DNA from: Tetracentron sinense
Taxonomy: Eukaryota; Streptophyta; Magnoliopsida; Trochodendrales; Trochodendraceae
Direction of reading: 5' to 3'
DNA length: 64,000 nt
NCBI GenBank assembly: GCA_015143295.1
Contig: CM026565.1
Location: 29,086,052-29,150,051, forward strand
Shown: positions 10,685-22,514 of the stretch, in pieces
How positions within the stretch are numbered: position 1 is the stretch's first letter
Layout: each line of letters begins with the position of its first letter
Notes under the pieces: model-generated
Databases searched by the model: none
Seen by the model: only the letters and a program-made list of their open reading frames with translations
Told to the model about the DNA's origin: nothing
Position numbers and translations under genes: made by a program

Positions 10685-13600
10685 TTACTTCCCTTTGAGT
10701 CTACAGTAGGCATACAAACCGGAGCCGAGAAAACCAAGAAATTGCCCGATAACATTCACCTGGAAAAATAAACAAGGCAGATAATTTACATGAACAAAAT
10801 TAAAACCTAGGGACACAATGCCATAGAGAGCACATCGGAGAAATTAGGAGTGAAGAGAAGTTTACACTCACAAAATCAAATGGAAGCCCACCAAACAGTA
10901 GCCAGCCAAGTCCGATTGTGAAAAGATCCTAAAAAAGCACAATGGTCAGCAAGTCTCAAAACATGTATAGGGTTGACCTGTCCACTGAATGCCAGAGACC
11001 TTGTTAAGTAAAGGTGTGGCAAACATACAGGGTCCCACCTAAGAGATCTCATACACCAAAGATTGAACTGAGAATATGATAATAATACAATCTAGGTATG
11101 TTTGCAGGGTAGCAAAAGAGGTTGGTAAACGGACCTTCAAATTACCACACATTGTCTGTGTGAGTGCTGAATTGAGAGTCGTATTCAAAAATATACTATA
11201 GTTCAAGAAGAAAGCCATGATACAGGAAAGAAGCATCACAGCCTGCAAAATAATTCCATACATCCTTTCTAGTCAGACCCTCTGAATTATTCAGTCATAA
11301 CAGTGGTATAATATTGTCAACTAGATTCTTTAAATACACCACAACCAGACAACAAAATTCACAAACTTAATGTACCCATATTGAATGCACAAGTGAGCAA
11401 GTAACCGATTTTAAAACTAAAAAGATCCATTTAAACAAAGGAAAACACAACAGCTGAATTTCTTTCCAGAAATTAATAAATGCCAATACTTTTGCTGCTG
11501 AAGGACACCACAGAAATGGAAATAATAAAGCATGTTGGAGGACTCATTTAAATGGGAAAAAAACGAGGCATAAACTGTGGAAAATGCAGAAAATAGGAAA
11601 AGAAAGGAATCACGTGCTAGCTGAATAACATTAAGGGTCCGTTCTTTTGGTGGAATTTTTAAAGTCTAAAATTTTCATTGTTTTACGCCTAATTTTACTT
11701 AATGTCTAGAACCATATTATTCCATAGAATGCAAAAGTTCTACAAATATGGAACTTTCAACTTTCAAGTTCCACAAAAAAATTTGGATTTTTTAAGTTCC
11801 ATACATGTGGAACTTTTAATTAAATTGAACACAATAAATCTGAGATACCATTGTGTAAAAGAGTAAGAAACCCTCTCCCCTTTCCCCTCAGACTCTTGCC
11901 TCCTGTTCCAAAATATTAATGTTCCAGACTTTTAAAAGTTCTACCAAAAGAACGGGAGCCTAAGCGAAAAAAGCATGCACAATCAATTTGCATATCATGT
12001 ACGAAAAATGGATATACTCATAAATAGATTGGCCCAAGAAAAACGAAAGGTAAAATGGAAAACTCCATCCATTAGTCTACAAATGACGACATTCCAGTTG
12101 ATCCAAGTTGCCAGTCCAAGCATGAACTTAAAACATTTTAAGACACTTCTGCTTGTTGAACTGTGGAAAATGCAGAAAATAGGGAAAGGAAAGGAATCAC
12201 ATGCTAACTGAATAACATTAAGGAAAAAAAAGCATACCCAATCAATTTGCATATCATGCACGGAAAGATGGATATACTCATAAACAGATTGGCCCAGTAA
12301 AAACAAAAGATAAAATAGAAAACTCCATCCACTAGTCTACAAGTGACGACATTCCAGTTGATCCAAACTTAAAACATTCTAAGTTAGACACTTCTGCTTG
12401 TGAACAGGAAGCACCTGAAAGCCAGGGGAAGATAAGTGAGGAAAATTCATTGCCATTTCCATGTCACCCCTGATAAATGTCCAAAACAGCAAGATTGGTC
12501 CGCATATTATTCCTATAAAGATGCAGGTAAATAAATATCAGTTAGTGTTACAGTTCTTAAAGGTCAGATGAACCCCACTGATTACTTGTGCCAAAAAAAA
12601 GTTCAAAGGTCAGTTAGTGTTACGGTTCTTAAAGGTCAGATGAACCCCACTGATTACTTGTGCCAAAAAAAAGTTCAAAGGTCAACAGATACAATTCCGA
12701 TTAAGACATGTTATCTTACCATTGCACCACATAAGGCCAAAGCTATTGAGGCCACTTGACTTCCCTGGAACAAAGAGAAATTTTAACAATAAAACCAATC
12801 GCTGAACCTCAGCATAGAGAATAAAGTGTTGGAAGACATAGGGATGTAAATACTACCAATACGAGCTATAGTCGCGAGATATATTGCCGTGGTTATGTTG
12901 GATATGAAAACGACAGCGTAGCCATAGGAGTCAAATGACAAGTCCCGAGCTCCAGCAATAAACGCACCCAGAACAATCAATCCCACACTGATGAAACCCT
13001 TGGATTTTGCCATTGAGAAAAGAATTAGAACCATGAAATTCTTTTTAAGTCAAGGAATTCCCTATGAATCTATGATTCCCCATGAAAGAAAAGAAATAAC
13101 AAGCAGAAAATGATCTGAACTCAATACTTGTCATGCTTTCACAGTTATATTCTTGGATTTCACTCTGAAGAATTTAAAGAAATGATCCCATGTTCTATAC
13201 ACATAAATCAGATCTTTAGGATATTGGTTCACATAAATCCACCTCATGTAATCCAGTTTTAGGCTGTTACCCATTCAGACACATTCAGATGAAGTGAAAT
13301 TCGAACCCAGAATAACTCAAGAATGTCCAGCCTATAACTGTATTAAATGAGGTGGATTTATCTGAACCGATATATATATATATATATATAATTGGGTGGA
13401 TGTGTTCGGTTGCTGGGCATTCTTGAGTTATTCTGGGTTCAAAATTCACTTCATTTGAGTGTGTCTGAGAGGGTAACAGCCTATAAATACATAAGCATCC
13501 CTTCATTACCATCAACATGTATGCATTGCCAGAAAACAGCATCAAGAAAGGGCTGTTTACCTGCCAACAACAGGAGATGAATACTTCTGCCCTGTCAGAA

Positions 13601-16600
13601 GATACTCCACAATCATTGTAAAAACCACAGTGGTCCGCCTAAGTGTGGTGTACATTGGAACATTTACTCCACGGACAGACTCCATCGTGGCCAGCTTTCA
13701 GAGGAAAAAACGGAATGGGTAAGCATTATTCACAAGTGATAAGAGAGGCAAACTCACGGTTTCCCACCAAAAGAAAGTGAATCACATTGTATGGTGAACT
13801 GCATACCATATAGAGCAAATACGATAGTGCAAGAGGAAGGGTGTGAACCAACGTCTTAAATGGTACAAGAATTCCTGAGACATCAGTAGTATTCCAGGGT
13901 TCACCAACTGTGAAAGAAATAATTTTCCAGCGTCTCATTGCATAGAGAAATGAACATGAAAATATCATCTGCAACAAAATATAAGATAAGAAAACTGCTT
14001 CGATAAACTAATGCAAAAATCAGAGTCCATCTTAACAATCAGTTCTTGAATTGGCATATTAATTATCACTCAGAACAAACATCAATCAACTAGATATACT
14101 AAAAAATAAAGAAGATAACTAAGAATAATTGTGAAGACATTTAAGAGAAGATGGAGGTCAAAACATGGGACTTTCTACCTACCGAAAAGGCGGCATTTTA
14201 AATGAATTGCACTGCAGATTCAAACTGTCTAGTGATGAAGCAATTAAACTTCAATGCACATAGTAGTGTTGAGATTTTAAAGGGGATCAAGAGAATGTGA
14301 AGAGAAATAGGACAAAGGGAAGAACAAAGAGTGTAAAGAGAGATTGCACTATTATTTTAAAGGCTGAAGATGGAGTTGATTGGTGTGGAAATAGTTTTCG
14401 TTGAGGATTTTAAAATTAAAGCTTCCTATTACCTCAAAAGAAGGCAAGTGAAAGATATTTTCCATAGGCAACCCCATAGATATCCTACATATTGAATTTT
14501 GAATCTAACAGCACAACAAGAGGCTCTAGACATATTTATAAATATCCACACCGTCAGTCCATGCCTAAAACCCATGGGAGGACATTAGCATGAAATTTGT
14601 GTTGGGTCCTCGGCGGACCCATTGAGGTACGGAGAATGGACATCATTTTAATTGTTGACAGGTTCCCCAAGATGGCACACTTCATTCCATGTCGACGATG
14701 TCGTAAGACATCTGATGCCTCCAGCGTGGCTAATTTCTATTTCCAAAAATTGTAATAAAATTCTCCAATAATTCTCGATTTTTCATTGAACGATTAATTC
14801 ATGAAGTATTCGCGACTTATTCAAAAAGTCGCGAATTAATCGCAACTTTTTGAAAATATTCCCGAATAAGTAACTATTACAATTGTTTATAATTTTCATC
14901 AAGGATTAAAAATACGGTTTTGGGGTATATATCGGTCCCTACCGAAATCATTACGTATCAATTTCGGTATCGGTTTCGGACAACATTTTTAAAAAATCAA
15001 ATTAAATTTTTTTAAGAAAATGAGTTATAAAAACTAAATTTACCAAATATAAAGACATGGGAAGTGATCAAAGAAAGAGTAGCAAACACTATTACAATTA
15101 CACAATGAATTAAAATATAAATAACTAATAAACAATATTAGTACAGGGGGCTACCAAAAGTCTGAAACCTATACATATCAACCGTTTCGTAATGGTTTCG
15201 ACGATTTTTATTTCCGTGATTTTTATAACTAATAATCTTTTGTTTTCACATCTTGCCTGACATTTTCCACACAAAAAAAAAAAAAAAAAACAAACAAACA
15301 AATTTTGCTGAATTTTCTAAATTTTTCCTTAGTCAAATAATTCCTGATGTCCGACTTAGTAACTATGCTTCAAAAAGGTGGTCAAGTTGCATGGTATCCC
15401 AAAACGTATCACATCTGATCACAATTCCAAGTTTATTAGTTACTTTTGGTGGACATTATGGAAAAGTTAGGAACTGAACTATGTCTAAGCAGTGCATACC
15501 ACCCTAACAATCAGGCAAACACAGGTAATTAATAGAGCTTTGGCCAATATGCTTTGTTGCTTAGTTTGGGATAAGAGAGATAAGACTAAGAAGTGGCGCC
15601 CTCCCACAAACATAGCTCACATATAACAAGACCACGAATCGAAAGACAAATGATTCCGTTCGAGATTGTGGTACAAATCCAAACAATGTCCTACGTTTGG
15701 TTCCAATGTACAATGTCTGATAAAAAAAACAAAGTCCTAGATGTCCTATATTTGGTTCCTATGTCCAATGTTGGCAAAGTTAGTGGGTGGATGCTGTTAC
15801 GGTCCGGATTTTTTTCTTGGTCCTTTTTACTATAAACGACAATTGTTTATAATAAAAACCAACATTTATTTAGAATCCTATTAAAGGTCGCTTTGGGTAA
15901 AAACGACCATTTATATGTAATTTTTTGTATTAACGAGTCACTTATACTAAAAATGACAATTATTTTTTTATATGAAAAATACTATTTTGTTAATGTTTTA
16001 ATAAAAATGACACATATTTTGTTGTTTTTAGTATAAACGATATTTAGAAACTCGCTTTGAACTAAAACAACTATCCCAATTGCCATCACTCTAAACACTT
16101 GAACTGGCCAAAAGGCAACGACAAAAAAACCCCATCAAACTAACTAATAGCAATATCTCAATCTAATGAAGGCCGCCCTAATCCTTGACTTTTAATTGAT
16201 AGAACACAAAGTTGACTTGATTAATTTAGTTTAAGGTTAGGGTTTGAAAGAAGGAAGAAGAAGAAGAGGAGGAAGAGAAAAAGAAAGAAAGAGAGAGCTT
16301 AGATATTCTCTCTCATTCATTAGATTATATACTTGACATCTAGAAATGAATATTACAAGTATGTCATTACTACATATACTCTAGCATAGAAACACCCAAA
16401 GGTTTACTATACCATAAAGGTACAATAGACCAAAACAGTATTGAACACTCCCCCTCAAGTTGGTGCATAGATATCTCTCATGCCTAACTTGCTAATAATA
16501 CTGATGAATTGAGGTCTCCCCAATCCTTTGGTCAAAACATCCGCTAGTTGATCTCCGGTCTTCACAAAATGAGTGCAAATGTCGCCCGATCTCAACTTCT

Positions 16601-19600
16601 CCTTGATAAAGTGACGATCAACTTCAATATGTTTCATGCGATCATGTTGCACAGGATTATGAGCTATACTGATTGTCGCCTTGTTGTCATAATATAGACT
16701 CATGGGTCCTTGAGCAAGAACCCCAATCTCTAAAAGTAGCATTCGAAGTTATAGGAGTTCACATACCCCATGCGCATAGATCTGGCTACCACTGGTTGCT
16801 TCTTGCTCCTCCATGTCACAAGGTTGTCACCCACAAATGAACAATACCCAGACGTGGAGTGCCTATCTTCAATAGAGTCTTCCCAGTCTGCATCTGCGTA
16901 AGCTTTTACCCGTAAATCGTCATGACTAGCATACATCAGAATGAACCACAACAAAAAGAGAGTCACTTTTGTTCCCACAAGAAGGGTAAGAAGTTCTACA
17001 ATGTTTAGCCAACTCACATGACTCACATTGAAAAGAACTAACAGAACTGGAAATAGACAACTGAGCAAATAAAAGCTTAAGTAACAAAACAAATGGATGG
17101 CCAAGACGACGATGCCACTGTAGCAATTGCTCCTGAGTAGTAATATGTCGAGCACCCGAAGTGATCTGCTGGACAAGTAATGCAACACGTGGTAATGGGT
17201 CCAGCACATATAGTCCTCCCTCCTCATGTCCCGTACCAACCGTCCTCCTCGTCCCTAAGTCCTGAAAGTACAATGAGATGGAAAAAATGTAACACTACAA
17301 TTTAACGATTGTGTGATGTTACTAACAGAAAGGAGATTGGACATGAAGAACAAATGATAGAGGTATAGAAGGAGTAAGGGGTATACTGCCTTTTCCGGCA
17401 ATGGATGAGGAAGTGTCATCGGCAATATGAATCTTATCTCGACCTGAACAAATAAGGTACGACGTAAAAAGGGAAGACATACCAATCATATGGTCGGATG
17501 CACCTGAATCAATGATCCAATAGTGACTGCGGGGTGAGGCCGAAGCACTCAGAGCCGAGGCAGAAGTACATGTGTGGGCAAAAGAGGATTTAGAAGGTGC
17601 AAATGAGGGTTCTAACTGAGCCATTAAGCATCGGATATGCTCCATCTCATCACGAGAGAATGCACTATTGTCCAAAGAGTGTGCTACAGATAGAGGAGAT
17701 GCAACAGGAGCAGGTGCAGTAGAGATAACGGAATGGGCACTAGAGTGGCCTTTACCACCAAATCGTCCTCCCATACTATCACTAAAGCTTCCCCCTCGAG
17801 CTCCACCAGAAGGACCTCGCTGTGGTGGTTGACCATGAAGTTCCCAGCCAGTTTCTTTGGTGTAAGGTGGGCGACCACAATACTCACACCGAATGTCTAC
17901 ACTCGCATCACAATAAGTACCAGAACGGCCTCCGCCATGAGTATCACGACCACTGCCTCTACCACCCTGTGACATGAAGGATCGAGCAAGCCTCTCTTGA
18001 GGAGGAGGATTGAGCATCACAATGCGACGGCTCTCCTCCCTGTGCAGGTATGAGTAGGCCTCTGTCAGGGCAGGAAGAGGCTCCTTCCCCAGTAGTTGAA
18101 CTCTAACTTGCTCATACTCAAGATTCAATCCTCCCAACAACTCGAATAACCGTCCATCCTCCATATGCTTCTTGTGAGCAGTAGCATCCATACTGCACTT
18201 CGCCTGGAAGGAGTAGTAATGATCCAGCTCTTCCCATAGACGTCGAAGAGTGGAATAGTAAGTGGAAAGAGGGCTACCCCCCTGCCTCAACTGGGAGATG
18301 CTCTGGCATAGCTCGTATGCTCTAGCTCCATTCCCCAATTCTGAGTAGGTCTGGGTGATAGCATCTCATATCCCATTAGTTGTGGAAAGGAATAAGTAGC
18401 TATTGCCAATGTCAGATTGCATAGAGTTAAGGAGCCAAGACGTGATAGTTGCATTCTCGGCCTCCTACTTGTCAAAGGCCTTATCAGTCTCCTTAGGCAT
18501 AAGAAGGGTACCTCTCAAGTACCCCATCATTCATTTTCCTTTCACAAACAACATAACAAATTGTGACCATGCCAAAAAATTGTTATTATTCAACTTATTG
18601 GTAGTGATTTGTACATTTGGGGCATCCCTGTGTCCAAAGTGCACTTGCTCGCCTCTTGTCTCAGGGTTAGAGGAGTCATGGCTCACTTCTGAATCACTCA
18701 TTGTACCACAAGGGGATTGATTTACACAAATCAAGTCCTTAAACTATCACCACAAATGAATACACAACCCAAATCAATACTTCCAACTTCACACAAAGGG
18801 TTTATACAACCCAAAACAACATTTCCAACTTCTCACAACTTTCATCAAACACTTGGAAGGCACCTAACTTGCACATCACCTTCATGGAACATTTTTCAAC
18901 AACTTCACAAAACTCCCATCTCCATGCCTCAAAAAAAATCTGAAATCAATACCACAAATCCCTACACATCAAGGCTCATTAGATGAAAGAAAAAGCTAGG
19001 TTATCCATACCTTGGCCGTATGGTCTCTTAGATCTTAAGAAGCTCTGATACCAAGTTGACTTGATTAGTTTAGTTTAAGGTTAGAGTTTGAAAAAAGGAG
19101 GAGGAGGAGGAGGAAGAAGAAGAAGAAGAAGAAGAAGTTCATTAGATTATATACTTAACATCTAGAAATGAATATTACAAGTATGTCATTACTACATATA
19201 CTCTAGCATAGTAACACCCAGTGTTTTAAAACCCGAAAGCTCGACTCGACTCGAAAACTTGCCGAGTAGAGTCAACTCGGAAACTCAGGCAAAACTCGTC
19301 CAAGTAATGATACCTAAAACTCGGACATATATAATATTTTTCTAATGCTATATATATGGTATAAATTCAAAATTAATGATAAACCATGTCTAAAATGAGA
19401 TATATAATTCAATATATACTAAACACCTCCCCCCCCCCCCCCCTTTTGTTTCGTATGTATATGTAAGAGTGGGTGGGGTGCGTTAGAAAAAAGCAAAAAA
19501 ACATAATTTATTCACTCGGGTAGGCGGTTTACTCGATTTTTTGTTTTAACAAAAAAAAAATTACAAAACTCGGGCAAGTCGAGGCGAGTTACTCAATTTT

Positions 19601-22318
19601 CAATGTCAAAAAAAAGTTTTACCTCAAACTCGGCTAAGTCGAGTCGACTTGGCCGAGTATTAATACTATGGTAACATGGTCTACTATACCATAAAGGTAC
19701 AATAGACCAAAACAGTATTCAACACACAACCCCTAGAGGCCTACTAGGGTTTGTAAATTCCTTTTTTTTAGGGGTTGTAAATTCTTTTTTTGGGGGGGGC
19801 TTAAAATTCCAAAAAATAAAGCACGTTCCAGCCATCTATTGATGGCCTTCTAGGGTTTTGTTCCTCCACAAATAAATGTATGGATGGTCATTTATACTAA
19901 AAATGACCATTTTTTATCCATTAAGCAAATTTTAGATTTCGGTCAATGGATCAAGTAGGTACCTACCAAATCCGATATGTATCAGGCGATACGTATCGAT
20001 TTCAACAACTTTTATTTTCATGGGTGTAGCTCAGCAGCCATACTACCCACAACTGATGTGCTAATGGATATTGATGCCCAATGATACAAGCGCAATATCC
20101 GAAAATGTAATAGCTCGTATCAAAGCCACATCTTGGGCAATACTGTAACTACCTAGAGCAGCAATTTCATTGCCCTCTTGGTCGAATAGTGAATATGACT
20201 TCTAACCACATCGTAAACCTCTGTGATCAAAATTTATGAGCTTGTGGTGTGTTAATATCTAATATTTTTCTTTTGGGGGGATGTACTACTTTGCAAACAA
20301 ATTTTTACGTATTTACGTGTAATTTGACTTTTAAAATTTCAAATAAGCGCAACAGCTTATGCTACTTGTTGTTGGTCTCAGTTTTTCAATTCTAAATAAC
20401 TGTTTCATTATATATTGAGTTCTAAGTGGGCATTGATGCTCAGTTTCTCATTCCCTAGAATTTCAACATTTCATTAATTTTCCATAGTTTCTTTAGTTTT
20501 AAAACTTCCTTGAAATGTTTACACTTCCTGGATGACCCAATTTTATACTGAAACCAAATTTTAAAATCTTACTCGGAGGCCAAGCCAGCCCATAATGGTA
20601 GTGTTAAGTTGAGATCGGATCACATCCAATAGTGATTGAACTTGGGGAGAGTTCAATACTTCAATCACACCCATAGGTCAACACTTGTCCCTTTTAACCC
20701 CTATTAATTGCGGTTAAGATTCACTAACCCTTAGGGTTCAACAACTAACCTTGGTTTTTAGAAGAAAAAAAAAAACTTTTAACTCTGGTTAAGAACTTTT
20801 AACCCTTAAAGTTTTTTTTTTTTTTCTCATATTCATCTGCAATGAAATTCTTGTGCCGATAACTTAGCTACAATATAACTAGTGGAAAGCTTACGGGGTG
20901 GTGCTATATTCCCCTAGCGTAGGGCCCCACTTGTTTTGTATTATCTTTATTATTAAACTTCATCTATTCGAAAAGAAGTCGAGTACGTCAATTGTTCCTT
21001 GGGGCTTAAGTAGCACATTGTTAACTTGAAGCGTAAAAAGATGAAAATAACCTGGTTAAGTGCATTGGTAGTGAGTAATCACAACTAATAGTTCAATAGT
21101 ATACACCTCTAGACTTAGAATGTATAGGGTATTTATTCCATGCAAGAAAGTGAATTAAGTAAGCAGCTACCTGAAAGAGTGTGATGACATTTGCACATGG
21201 GAAATTATAAGATGAAAGAGCTGCTTTGTTGAACATTACCAAGAGTACTGCAAAACAGAGGTCGAAGCATGATCATAAAAGGAGACAAAACGCACATGAA
21301 AGCCATCATAAAAGCCATCAGAGGAAACATGGTAAGGAAGACAAACAGTCGACTTGTGAACATTAAGACCAGTGTTCTATCATCCTCAAATAATAAGATT
21401 GCAAGTCATTGATAAGGCAAATATAGCAAAAAAAACTTAGAAAGAAAACTACATAAATGCACAGGTGAAAATGAGATTTATTGCAACAATTTACTATCTC
21501 AATCACGAAAAATCCATAGCAGATAACAATCCAGCTATGTCTGTTCCTAAAGATGAGACTCGACCAAACAAAAAATAATATTCATCAATTAGAAACCAAT
21601 TTAAGTTATTCACAAATCACAATCTTGTAAAAGAACAAAAAAACATAAAATTCCAAGAAAAAACTCATCTCAACTGCTATAACTGAAGAACAGAAAACAC
21701 CGCAAATATGAATAATGAATCTTCCAAAGCCAATCTCCAGTCTGAGCAAAATGAATTATTAATTACTATCTACAACGACACGCTACACAAATTGTTCCAC
21801 AATTCTATAATTACGATTATGCTTTATGCCCTAATTCGTATAATCGTATAACAAAGTCCTAGATATTAGAAATCAATGAATTTAAATATTAAAAAAATCA
21901 AAACACACAAAAAAAAAAAAGATTGCATTAGCAAGCGAACCAGCCAACAGAAAATATTCAAAGAAATAAATGAAAACACAAATCGCATCACAAATATCTG
22001 ATCTAAGCGAGAAATAGGAAAAAAAAAAAAAATGTGCCTCGTAAAGAAAGAGATAATCAGATAAAAATTTGAAAAAACTAAGAAGCTGCTATGAATTGAT
22101 CCAGATAGATGGATCAGAATAGAGATGAACAAAAGCAATCAATCTAAACCCAAAAAAAAAAAAAAAAATCGAACGAACAGACCTGCACAAGCCATATAAG
22201 AGATGGCAGCATAAGCGCCTCTTTTGGTCATGGCGGAGCCCTTGAAGAGGCTCTCGTCGCCTCTTGAAGGATCAGAGATTGGTAGCATCAGATTCTTCGA
22301 TGAACTGGAGGAAGCCAT
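10685..22318 (-). CDS. UGNT1: Golgi UDP-GlcNAc/UDP-GalNAc transporter (UGNT1-like)
   Basis: Complete 10-exon gene, joined 22318-22183, 21247-21171, 13968-13807, 13694-13561, 12987-12857, 12764-12720, 12512-12415, 11242-11135, 10928-10872, 10759-10685. All junctions are GT-AG; the sum is 1023 nt (340 aa). The product resembles Arabidopsis UGNT1, a multi-membrane-span carrier of the nucleotide-sugar/triose-phosphate translocator superfamily that brings UDP-GlcNAc and UDP-GalNAc into the Golgi lumen. Landmarks: [15 protein letters not shown] (about 26-40), [16 protein letters not shown] (after residue 125), [33 protein letters not shown], and the C-terminal [16 protein letters not shown]. The start is the only ATG in the leader, in good context (GCCATGG), before MASSSSSK. 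Intron 2 is about 7.2 kb and carries nested retroelements. No frameshift or lost junction was found, so it should be functional. Substrate assignment is by resemblance only. Confidence 0.9.
11577..12405. repeat. Direct duplication of ~250 bp in transporter intron 7
   Basis: The block beginning CTGTGGAAAATGCAGAAAAT and ending near CCAGTTGATCCAA occurs twice: copy 1 at 11577-11634 plus 11961-12162, copy 2 at about 12163-12405. Copy 1 is split by the MITE 11635-11960. Copy 2 keeps the empty site, so the duplication predates the insertion. Noncoding. Confidence 0.7.
11635..11960. mobile_element. Tourist-like MITE with TAA target duplication
   Basis: The 326-bp element has inverted ends GGGTCCGTTCTTTTGGTGGA (left) and GGCTCCCGTTCTTTTGGTAG (reverse complement of right), extending as an inverted repeat for about 40 bp. 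TAA flanks both sides (11632-11634, 11961-11963), typical of PIF/Harbinger-type MITEs. The unsplit duplicate copy nearby (12163-12405) has a single TAA at the corresponding point and confirms the insertion boundaries. Confidence 0.75.
12539..12682. repeat. 72-bp tandem duplication in transporter intron 6
   Basis: Two adjacent 72-bp copies (12539-12610 and 12611-12682) differ at one position (ACAG versus ACGG) and both contain GATGAACCCCACTGATTACT and an A8 run. It lies wholly within the intron between the NGI-encoding exons and is recent, judging by near identity. Confidence 0.9.
13221..13482. repeat. Interlaced inverted repeats in transporter intron 4
   Basis: Two pairs of inverted segments alternate in the order A-B-A'-B'. 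A (13221-13252) pairs with A' (13342-13373) over about 32 bp (CCACCTCATG / CATGAGGTGG type). B (13261-13330) pairs with B' (13412-13482) over about 70 bp, including AACCCAGAATAACTCAAGAA. A TA tract at 13372-13390 separates A' and B'. Probably two foldback elements inserted or rearranged into one another. Confidence 0.65.
13969..14593. other. Transporter intron 2, left unique part
   Basis: Intronic DNA adjoining exon 3. No repeat or coding relic is recognised here. Confidence 0.4.
14594..15685 (+). pseudogene. Ty3/gypsy integrase relic (split)
   Basis: Two decayed pieces of a Ty3/gypsy integrase lie in the same order on the plus strand inside transporter intron 2. The first (about 14594-14750) reads FVLGPRRTH, then after a frameshift [14 protein letters not shown] and KTSDAS-VANF, the integrase core strand. 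The second (about 15400-15685) reads [20 protein letters not shown], then [18 protein letters not shown] and, further on, PFEIV. Frameshifts and stops are frequent. About 600 bp of unrelated AT-rich repeat, including an inverted ATTCGCGACTT/AAGTCGCGAAT pair near 14800-14835, separates the pieces. No LTRs were found for it. Confidence 0.7.
15830..16080. repeat. Repeat of AACGACCATTT-type motifs
   Basis: A motif resembling 'ACTAAAAACGACCATTTAT' recurs several times in degraded form here and again near 19885-19910. Noncoding. The family is unknown to me. Confidence 0.3.
16455..16950 (-). pseudogene. Ty1/copia RNase H relic
   Basis: Two overlapping minus-strand frames encode the C-terminal RNase H of a copia polyprotein. 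The first reads [20 protein letters not shown], then [16 protein letters not shown]. After a small deletion or frameshift near 16740-16790 the second reads [33 protein letters not shown] and [11 protein letters not shown]. The usual AEAEYRA block is missing at the junction, so no active enzyme can be made. Confidence 0.85.
16951..17273 (-). pseudogene. Ty1/copia GAG-pre-integrase relic fused to RNase H
   Basis: The minus strand encodes a GAG-pre-integrase-type segment: [14 protein letters not shown], then [15 protein letters not shown], then the first residues of the integrase core (VVHSDVC). It then jumps directly into the RNase H region near 16925. The integrase catalytic core and the entire reverse transcriptase are therefore removed by an internal deletion of at least 2 kb relative to a full copia element. 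Confidence 0.8.
17322..18701 (-). pseudogene. Ty1/copia gag-protease relic
   Basis: The gag starts at the ATG at 18701 ([11 protein letters not shown]), shifts frame near 18530 and again near 18300, and continues as a long frame (18338-17322). The latter holds a UBN2/retrotran-gag-like region ([28 protein letters not shown]). It is followed by a decayed zinc knuckle ([15 protein letters not shown], in which the usual His and last Cys are lost). The aspartic protease active site is present (DSGASDHM, near 17485-17510). Multiple frameshifts make it inactive. Confidence 0.8.
19219..19670. mobile_element. hAT-type MITE nested in the copia 5' LTR
   Basis: The 452-bp insert begins CAGTGTTTTAAAACCCG and its right end reads outward as CATAGTATTAATACTCGG. 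It is flanked by GTAACACC (19211-19218) and GTAACATG (19671-19678), an eroded 8-bp duplication as expected of hAT. The 3' LTR lacks the insert and shows the uninterrupted sequence. Contents include GACTCGACTCG-type repeats and a C16 run near 19428-19443. A related copy lies in PRP8 intron 4 (35664-36115). Confidence 0.8.
19730..20600. other. Transporter intron 2, unassigned AT-rich DNA
   Basis: No coding relic is recognised. T- and G-rich homopolymers occur near 19768-19798. Confidence 0.35.
20625..20715 (+). mobile_element. Helitron fragment related to 23419-23694
   Basis: The core GTGATTGAACTTGGGGAGAG followed by TTCAAT and TGTCCCTTTTAAC is shared with the complete Helitron at 23419-23694, in the same order and strand. 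Here neither the TC start nor the hairpin-CTAG end is present, so this is a fragment or decayed copy inside transporter intron 2. Confidence 0.5.
20716..21170. other. Transporter intron 2, right part
   Basis: Adjoins exon 2. A poly-T run lies near 20813-20825. Nothing else is recognised. Confidence 0.35.
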
Positions 22319-22370
22319 GGCCAAAGACTCTGAGCTCTCTCTCTCTCTCCCTCTCCCTCTCTAAATTTCT
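22319..22370 (-). promoter_or_regulatory. GA-rich 5' leader of the transporter gene
   Basis: Reading the minus strand, a purine GA tract (22327-22362) immediately precedes the ATG at 22318. GA/CT-rich leaders are common in plant housekeeping genes and mark the likely 5' UTR. No TATA box was assigned. Confidence 0.45.
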
Positions 22371-22514
22371 ATTTGAGAAGATTAAGAGCAGTTATTTGAA
22401 AAGTTCAAATATAATTTCTCGTCTCTTCTTTTTATTTCACTCTGAAATGAGTATGGATTCGCAGCAGTTGTACTGTAGGTTTGTAGCCCAGATGACTACG
22501 TTAGGCCTATTATT

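Larger units (their letters stand above)
16210..19724 (-). mobile_element. Deleted Ty1/copia retrotransposon with both LTRs
   Basis: A minus-strand element of 3515 bp has a 3' LTR at 16210-16447, a 5' LTR at 19054-19724 and 5-bp duplications CACAA at 16205-16209 and 19725-19729. The primer-binding site complementary to initiator Met-tRNA (TGGTATCAGAGC on the minus strand) is at 19042-19053, directly beside the 5' LTR. A purine-rich tract (GAGGGGGAG) adjoins the 3' LTR near 16448-16460. The inside keeps gag, protease, GAG-pre-integrase and RNase H pieces but has lost the integrase core and reverse transcriptase. It is inserted in transporter intron 2, same strand as the host gene. Confidence 0.9.
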
